A stretch of DNA of 64,000 nt from Coturnix japonica (lineage: Eukaryota; Chordata; Aves; Galliformes; Phasianidae), in contig NC_029535.1 in assembly GCF_001577835.2 (NCBI RefSeq), positions 12,285,594 through 12,349,593 on the forward strand, given 5' to 3'. Shown piece by piece: positions 58,777 to 64,000 of the stretch. Numbering within the stretch: position 1 is the first letter of the stretch; each line of letters begins with the position of its first letter. The position numbers were made by a program, and so were the translations under genes. The notes under the pieces are model-generated. The model was not told where the DNA came from and searched no databases. It worked only from the letters and a program-made list of their open reading frames with translations.

Positions 58777-58958
58777 TCAGCGTGCCCCTGAGCAGCCCGT
58801 CTCTTCGTGCTTGTGCAGCAGCGACATACGGGAGAAAGTCCGGGAGCAGGTTTTACACTGGTACTTCTTTACATCTGAATGGGTCTGCAGGTGGGCGCGC
58901 AGATTAGAGCGGTCAGCAAAGGCCCGGTTGCAATGTGTACAGGAAAAGGGCTTTTCAC
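58777..58958 (-). CDS. SNAI1: SNAI1 exon 3 (zinc fingers 4 and 5)
   Basis: The exon is 182 bases, entering through acceptor tctcatag with GT completing a glycine codon. It reads [40 protein letters not shown] and [19 protein letters not shown], then TGA. The splice lies in the linker between fingers 3 and 4. Confidence 0.97.
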
Positions 58959-61117
58959 CTATGAGACAAAGAGAAACGTTCCCAATTAACCACTGCATCA
59001 ACACATGGGGAATATCAAAGAGCGAGCCATTCATTAGCCAGCAATCGTGTGAAAAGGAGAGCTCGCAGCATTACTGGGATGGAAAGCGGCGTGGGAAGGC
59101 CTGAATTCACCCAGCAACGCCTCCAGCTTGGGAATTTCCTACTCCGAAAAATCCCTCCTAGAGCAGCGACGCCGGAACCATCTGCGAGAAGCAGGGCAGC
59201 TCCGCACGGCGAGGCCCCGCCACGGTGACACAGCGTTAGGGCTGCGCACCACCGCTTCCTCCCCCAAACCCTGCACTCCCCCTTCTCCTTCCTGGACACA
59301 GTGAAAGGCCCTGGCCAGGCTGAATTCCTCTCAGGCTCTTTTGGAGGAAACGAATGTGCATGCTCAATTTGGAAAGCACAATCGAGTCTTGCCAGCTTCC
59401 TTCAGCTATCGTCTTTAGTACACTGAGAGGGTGTGAAATTAGTGCCAAGGAACCATTACACCATCCCAATAACACTACAAAGGATGCTCGGGAGATGCTT
59501 TGTGGGCATGAGGAGAGCTGCAGCTGCGCATGGCCCCAGACAACAACAGGTGCACGAGGCAGCTGCCACCACCTGCCTGTAACTCTGGGACCACGGGCTG
59601 CAGAGCTGGGTGATGCCAGGTGCCGTGGTGGTGGGCAGCAGGGCTCTGAGCATGGAGCAGCACAGGACCACGCATCCCAGCACAGCACAACAGCGCCAGC
59701 TTCCAGGCACACATTCCCAAGCTGGGCCTTTACTCCACGTTCGGTTCCAGCTAGGATATTTAAAGAGAAGTGCCAAGGGGGTTTGGGAAGCCCGTATCTT
59801 CCAAGATAACAGCCTGGCAGCTGATCTGTTTCGGACTGGAAGCAGAGAATCGGTAAGGGTGGGAGAAGAGGGCTGAGTAGTGTTGTTACCAGTGTGCGTA
59901 CGGATGTGGCCCTGCAGCAGCCAGGGCCGGGAGAAGGCCTTGCCGCACATCTTGCAGACACAGGGCAGCGTGTGGCTCCGGATGTGCATCTTGAGAGCCC
60001 CCAGGCTCACATACTCCTTCTCGCAGTACTTGCAGCTGAAGGATTTCCTGGTCTGAACATCACAGTGCAATTGCTTGTGCTTAGAGAGCCCAGCGAAGGT
60101 GGAGTAGGCCTTGGTGCACTGGGCACAGCGGAACCGCTCCGCAGCAGCAGGGGCTGAGGCTGGGCTGGGTGGTCCTGAGCTCTTTCCCTCATCTTCCTCA
60201 CTAGAGAGCGTTGTCAGGTCCAGGGCTGGTGCCGCACTACCAGCTGCCTCTGCCTCGGTGCCCAGACCAGCTGGGAAGAGGCTGGAGAGAAGACCAGCAT
60301 CCCACACCAGCGGCGGGTAATAGGTCCCGGGGCCCAGCACTTCGGGTGGAGGGATGACAGACAGCGCACATGTCTCATACAGCAGCGGGGCAGCCAGCAC
60401 TGTAGGCAACAAGCAACACTCAATGGACCATTCACTCCATAAGAACAAGGGGCATAAGGACCCCAATCCACCCCACTGGGAATGAGAATACTCCAACCTG
60501 TCACATTAGGAATGGGGAGCAAAGGAATCCTAGTCTGTCCCACTGAAAATGGAAGGGCCCAACTCACCTCAATGGGAACGGGAAGGGGGGACACAAGGGG
60601 ACCTCAACTCAGCCCACAGAGGGCTCTGTGCCTACGGGAACAGGGTGCCCGTCCCACACCACGGAACAATATTGCCCCAGCCCAAGGCAAAGGGACTCAA
60701 CTGCATCCCACAGGCACCCCATGCCTCAACCCACCCCGGAGCCAGAGGGACACGGGGACCCCAAACCCACACTGCCCGCCCACCTCGGGGCAACACGGGA
60801 TCACCGCACGGAGCGCAGCGCCCTGCTCACCCCGGCACAGAGGGACGGCGGAAAGGTCACCGCTCCCCGCACGGGTCTCTGCCCACCCCGGGGCACAACG
60901 CAGCCGCTCCGCTCCGCTCCGCCGCCCACCCCGCGGGACGAACTAAAAATGGCACAGCCGCTGCAGGGCAGCGCATCGCTCCGCTGCAGGGGAGACCGAG
61001 GGGGAGCAGCCCCCAACGCGAGGCGGCTCGGCACGCACCGGTCTGGCTCTCCAGCTCGCTGTAGTTGGGCTTCTTGCTGGCCGAGAAGTGCTTCTTCACC
61101 AGGAACGAGCGCGGCAT
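58777..61117 (-). CDS. SNAI1: SNAI1, snail family zinc-finger transcriptional repressor
   Basis: Three exons, 61117-61039, 60399-59890 and 58958-58777, join in frame to 256 residues. Residues 1-9 MPRSFLVKK are the SNAG domain that recruits LSD1/HDAC complexes. A Ser/Pro-rich part (about 87-110) holds the stability motifs. Zinc fingers span about 118-138, 149-169, 175-195, 203-223 and 231-252; the last is C2HC-type (ending HEETGC). Finger contacts bind CAGGTG E-boxes and repress CDH1 and other epithelial genes in the nucleus. SNAI1 rather than SNAI2 is indicated by the absence of the Slug domain, the short length, the CSGAR end and the neighbours. Unlike human SNAI1 it keeps a first finger resembling that of SNAI2. 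It converges on UBE2V1 across 35 kb of gene-free DNA. Confidence 0.97.
58959..59889 (-). other. SNAI1: SNAI1 intron 2, 931 bases
   Basis: Begins gtaaca and ends tctcatag on the minus strand. I see no repeat or RNA gene. The long open frame that runs through it from exon 2 is retained-intron read-through without family support. Confidence 0.85.
59890..60399 (-). CDS. SNAI1: SNAI1 exon 2 (Ser/Pro-rich region, zinc fingers 1 to 3)
   Basis: The exon is 510 bases, acceptor cctacag and donor gtaaca. It encodes about residues 27-197: [20 protein letters not shown] at the start, the acidic [11 protein letters not shown] motif at 96-106, and fingers with CAQC-KHKQLH, CKYC-HIRSH and CKMC-HIRTH. Confidence 0.97.
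60400..61038 (-). other. SNAI1: SNAI1 intron 1, 639 bases
   Basis: Begins gtgcgtgc and ends cctacag on the minus strand. GC-rich and partly within the CpG island. Long open frames on the + strand here reflect high GC and few stops, not genes. Confidence 0.85.
61039..61117 (-). CDS. SNAI1: SNAI1 exon 1 (SNAG domain)
   Basis: ATG at 61117-61115 on the minus strand. Encodes [18 protein letters not shown] and YSELESQT, 26 residues plus one base, then donor gtgcgtgc. The start is fixed because the SNAG domain must be N-terminal. Confidence 0.97.
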
Positions 61118-61170
61118 CGTGCTGGCCCGGCGCCACCGCCCGCTGCGGAACCTCCGCCTCCCAGCGCCGG

Positions 61171-61177
61171 TTAATAT
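61171..61177 (-). promoter_or_regulatory. TATA-like box of SNAI1
   Basis: Minus strand ATATTAA in otherwise GC-rich DNA, 54-60 bases upstream of the start codon. It is the only AT-rich heptamer in the proximal promoter. Confidence 0.5.
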
Positions 61178-61237
61178 GGGCCCGGGGTGTTCAGGGGGGC
61201 GAGGAGGGCGGTGCGGGGCCGCCCCCCACGCCCGGAG

Positions 61238-61242
61238 CCAAT
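61238..61242 (+). promoter_or_regulatory. CCAAT box, SNAI1 proximal promoter
   Basis: AGCCAATGG matches the NF-Y consensus and lies about 60 bases upstream of the TATA-like box, on the opposite strand to the gene; NF-Y acts in both orientations. Confidence 0.5.
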
Positions 61243-61437
61243 GGGGAGGGCGGGGCGGGCAGACAACAGGCGCCAGCCCCGGGCATCGCTGCTCCGGGCT
61301 CAGGAGCATCTGCTGGAAGGGGGCTCGGAGCCGGCCCGGTCCGCCCCCACTGCTTCGTCCTCACGGGCTCACGGCCGCCCAGCGTTGTCAGCGGGCCCCG
61401 GGGGGCAGCGGAGCCGCAGGGCTCTCCCGGCTCCACG

Positions 61438-61443
61438 CACCTG
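61438..61443 (+). promoter_or_regulatory. CACCTG E-box, candidate SNAI1 autoregulatory site
   Basis: CACCTG is the palindromic-class E-box bound by Snail-family fingers. It lies about 320 bases upstream of the SNAI1 start, inside the CpG island. Confidence 0.35.
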
Positions 61444-61820
61444 CTCGGTGCCAGCCTGTATGGCAGCCCGCCTGGGACGCAGAACGCGGCGATACGGGCC
61501 GCGGCTGCAGCTCGGGGCGGCTGCTCCTCCCTCTCGAGAGGACGCGGTTGGCGAATCCTCCCGAGCCCCGCGCCGGCCCTGCCCCGTTCGTCCTTTGCTG
61601 CCCGCAGGCGCTTCTCCCTCCCGCCCCATGAAGTGGCCGGAGCCGGCGGACACGGCCCCGAGCAGCCGGGCCGGGCGCTGCCTCCCGACGGGCCGAGTTC
61701 TCCCCCTGCCGGCAGCCGGGAGGGACCGCGGGTGACGCTCAGGCTCCGGGCGCGACCCGCACGAAGCGCTGCCCGAAGGAGCAGATTAAAGCTCGCCGCC
61801 TCCGCTCCGTGGTCGGGGAG

Positions 61821-63334
61821 GAGCCGTCGCTCAGCTGGATGCCGCTCACGGGCGTACAGTTGCCGCTCTGCTTTGCAGCTGCTTTAGAATCCAAAGCGCT
61901 TTTATTCTGCTGACCCCTTTTGCCTCAGTCCTTTTCATTTTCTCAAGTCAAACAAGCATCAGAAGGCAACTCTGAAAACAGCGGCTGGAAGTTTGTGAAC
62001 GCTGCCAGCTGGCTGGAGCTGGTAGTGCAAAACCTCACAGACCCCGAACTTCTGACTACAAGGGATGAATCCTTCTCACATCCACCTCACCAGGGAGCAT
62101 CCATATCTGCCAAAGCCCCTGCTATCAATCTGCTGGGTTTTGCTTCGAGGACTCGGGACAGTTACTGCCAAGCAGACACCAGGAGTACCCAGCATCAACC
62201 CACTGTTAATGCTTTATTACAGACAGGGTCCTTTCCAAGATGGGATCGATTGCTGTAATTCCAGGAAGTTATGCCAATTGCTTTAATTGGCATTTAAAAG
62301 GCAATTAATACTGCCATCAATTTACCTGCCTGATGAAGGCCAGTCTTTGACCAGAGACAAATTCATAGCAAAATAACAAACAAACAGAAAACAAACAAAG
62401 AAACCAAATCCTCCCTCAAACACATGCTTGTCTCTGCCCATTCTGTCCCCCTTCCTGTGTGCTAATTACCCTCCTAATTCTCAGTGCTAGACACTAGGAA
62501 TTTCACAGGCTGAAGGCAGCCCGACTGCATTATCAGCAGCAATGGGCCCCGGGACCTGCTGCAGCCACAAGATCAGCTGCTGACAAGGTGGAAGCAGCTC
62601 CTCTGGCACCGTATTTCACTCTCCTGCAGCACTGCTTCACCAGGTTCTAATGTCAGAATTAGCTTGTTCTGCGATAATCCCTTTTTAATGATGAGTTTCT
62701 GCAAGCAGATGAGATGAATCAAGGTTAAGCATGTGTCTCAGCAGTGTCTTCAAATTAATGAGCAAATACCACTGAGACGTTTCACTGTAAACACGTTTGT
62801 ATTTGTTAACTTGATGAAATCGGCAGCACAGAGACACTAAGCTCATCAGCACTTAAGTGGAAAACTATAGCTCAAGTTCTCTCTGAATGCCTGTATGGAT
62901 GCTTATCACAGCACAGATAGCAGTGCTATAAATTCCACTGTTACCAAGCTAGGAGGTGCCAGAACTTCACTCCTTACTCATACACAAATTTAATCAAAAT
63001 TCAAATAGACTGGGTGTGCATTTTCCAGTTTGGGTCTGTCCCGTGCATGAGGTAATTCCTTGTAAGTTGCACAGTCAGTGAGCAGGTCTGTACAGACACG
63101 GTAGGATCACAAGGCCTGAGCAAACATTTCTCACCCTTCAGGGCTGCAAGACAATCCCCATCTTGCTGTTTCACAGGCAATGGAAACAAAGTTGAAGTCT
63201 CGGTTTCTTCCCTGGTTTCTAGCATGCTTCATGGAGCTTCATGTAACATTACGAACTGTTTTGGAGAGATGCTACCACAAAGTGTACGGATCATGAGGAA
63301 GAAGTGACAAAAGCTGACAGGAAGATAGAATTCT
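61821..63334. other. Intergenic, SNAI1 promoter to presumed RNF114 3' end
   Basis: No gene is recognised. AT-rich stretches at 62250-62345 and 62690-62830 stand out; the first has a perfect inverted repeat (62271-62293), the second FOX/HNF1-type GTAAACA and TGTTAAC. They may be upstream SNAI1 elements. Confidence 0.5.
62271..62293. repeat. Perfect inverted repeat with 9-base arms
   Basis: ATGCCAATT, a 5-base loop GCTTT, then AATTGGCAT. Each arm contains a CCAAT core in opposite orientation. Confidence 0.8.
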
Positions 63335-64000
63335 ATAAATTAAATGAACTTTATTTATAACTTGTCTTCAAAATTCGAAAAACACAACAAAATAATTGTT
63401 CAGAAGCTTCAAAGTGCTTCTTAAACATTTAATCTAAATTGCATGGAAGTGCACTTCAAATAGCAGCAGAAATCAAGATTTAGGTCAATTTGCACCACAA
63501 AACTCCATTCTAGCCAGATTCCAGAAATCTCCACTCAGCCACCAACATGGTCATCTTTTCACAGATCAAGAATTAGAAATAATCAACTCCAAAACAAAGT
63601 ACTTTTTCCCCACAGTGCCGTATTTTTGCTAAGAGTGAAATTCTGTTCACCAAGCATATGCTTAAGGCTGAATCTATAAGTAGCCTGTTCAAAGTCTGGG
63701 AAAACATACTAAAAACATGCTAAATATGTTAGAGGTCTTGCTGAACACAAAGTTTAATCATATGGTTTTAGCTGGGGTTCATTTAGTAAGGGTAAGGCTT
63801 CGCTGCGGTCTGCAGGGTATGAAGATGTTATTTTATTTATTTTCAATTGAATTAATTAGTACTCCATTCTGTGGTGGTACAGGTTCACTGCTCCAATTAA
63901 GTATGAAAAGTTAAATTACACAAGATATCAATACCACTCTGATTTACAGGTTCTGTTCAGGTGTCTCAGATTGCTAGATCTCAACATCATGATTGTGCAG
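63335..64000 (-). other. RNF114: Probable RNF114 3' UTR (partial)
   Basis: In human the gene next to SNAI1 on this side is RNF114 in the same orientation as SNAI1, so its 3' end should enter here on the minus strand. The stretch is AT-rich without coding potential and has a minus-strand AATAAA at 63355-63350. No RNF114 coding exon is visible, so the name rests on gene order alone. Confidence 0.4.
63350..63355 (-). terminator. Polyadenylation signal, presumed RNF114
   Basis: The minus strand reads AATAAA in an AT-rich stretch; the expected cleavage point is about 63330-63340. Confidence 0.4.

Larger units (their letters stand above)
60800..61820 (-). promoter_or_regulatory. SNAI1 CpG-island promoter
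   Basis: CpG-dense DNA covers exon 1 and about 700 bases upstream. A TATA-like ATATTAA on the minus strand (61177-61171) lies about 55 bases before the ATG. A CCAAT box (61238-61242, + strand) and GC boxes (GGGCGGGGC near 61248) lie 60-80 bases further upstream, the spacing of a focused promoter. A CACCTG E-box lies at 61438-61443. Transcription probably starts near 61140-61150. Confidence 0.75.

Noticed and set aside
59236-59961. 241-codon and related frames crossing SNAI1 intron 2
   Set aside because: They are intron 2 read-through or a shifted frame over exon 2. The splice borders give the known 256-residue SNAI1 instead.
60628-61887. 419-codon open frame on the + strand over the SNAI1 promoter
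   Set aside because: It runs antisense to SNAI1 exon 1 and through the CpG island, where stops are rare because of high GC. Composition is Arg/Pro/Ser/Gly-rich with no domain.

Overview
The window is vertebrate nuclear DNA, almost certainly from a galliform bird (chicken or a close relative). It has split genes with GT-AG introns, CpG-island promoters, CR1 LINE 3' ends carrying the avian ATTCTATGA-type tail, and a Galluhop-type mariner. The three recognisable genes are PEDS1 (TMEM189/Kua), UBE2V1 and SNAI1. This is the block found at human 20q13.13 (RNF114-SNAI1-UBE2V1-TMEM189), read here in the opposite direction; the avian counterpart is expected on chromosome 20.

Layout. Positions 1-5149 lie in an intron of PEDS1 whose first coding exons are off the left edge. 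The last four coding exons of PEDS1 occupy 5150-8039 (+), followed by a 3' UTR to about 9.7 kb. A CpG island at about 12.1-12.8 kb holds the UBE2V1 promoter and its 22-base first coding exon. Three more coding exons end at 20896, and the 3' UTR runs to about 22.5 kb. Between about 22.5 and 57.8 kb is a GC-rich stretch with no recognisable protein gene. It carries CTCF-like motifs, an orphan CpG island near 45.2 kb, several tandem repeat patches, two CR1 fragments and AT-rich islands that look like conserved non-coding elements. SNAI1 lies on the minus strand (coding 61117 to 58777, three exons; 3' UTR to about 57.84 kb) with a CpG-island promoter at about 60.8-61.8 kb. The right end (about 63.34-64.0 kb) is probably the 3' UTR of RNF114 on the minus strand, inferred from gene order and a polyadenylation signal only.

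How the genes relate. PEDS1 makes the vinyl-ether bond of plasmalogens. UBE2V1 is the catalytically inert partner of UBE2N in K63-linked ubiquitin chain synthesis. SNAI1 is a SNAG/zinc-finger repressor that drives epithelial-mesenchymal transition and mesoderm and neural-crest programmes. PEDS1 and UBE2V1 are head-to-tail neighbours with matching splice phases, so the known mammalian Kua-UEV read-through fusion is structurally possible here. UBE2V1 and SNAI1 converge on the 35-kb gene-free interval, which I read as regulatory territory, most likely for SNAI1.

No new coding system was found. The points most worth checking are the orphan CpG island with an adjacent splice donor, the convergent CTCF-like pair, the four-locus heptamer repeat family, the acidic variant of the SNAI1 degron, and the five-finger form of SNAI1.
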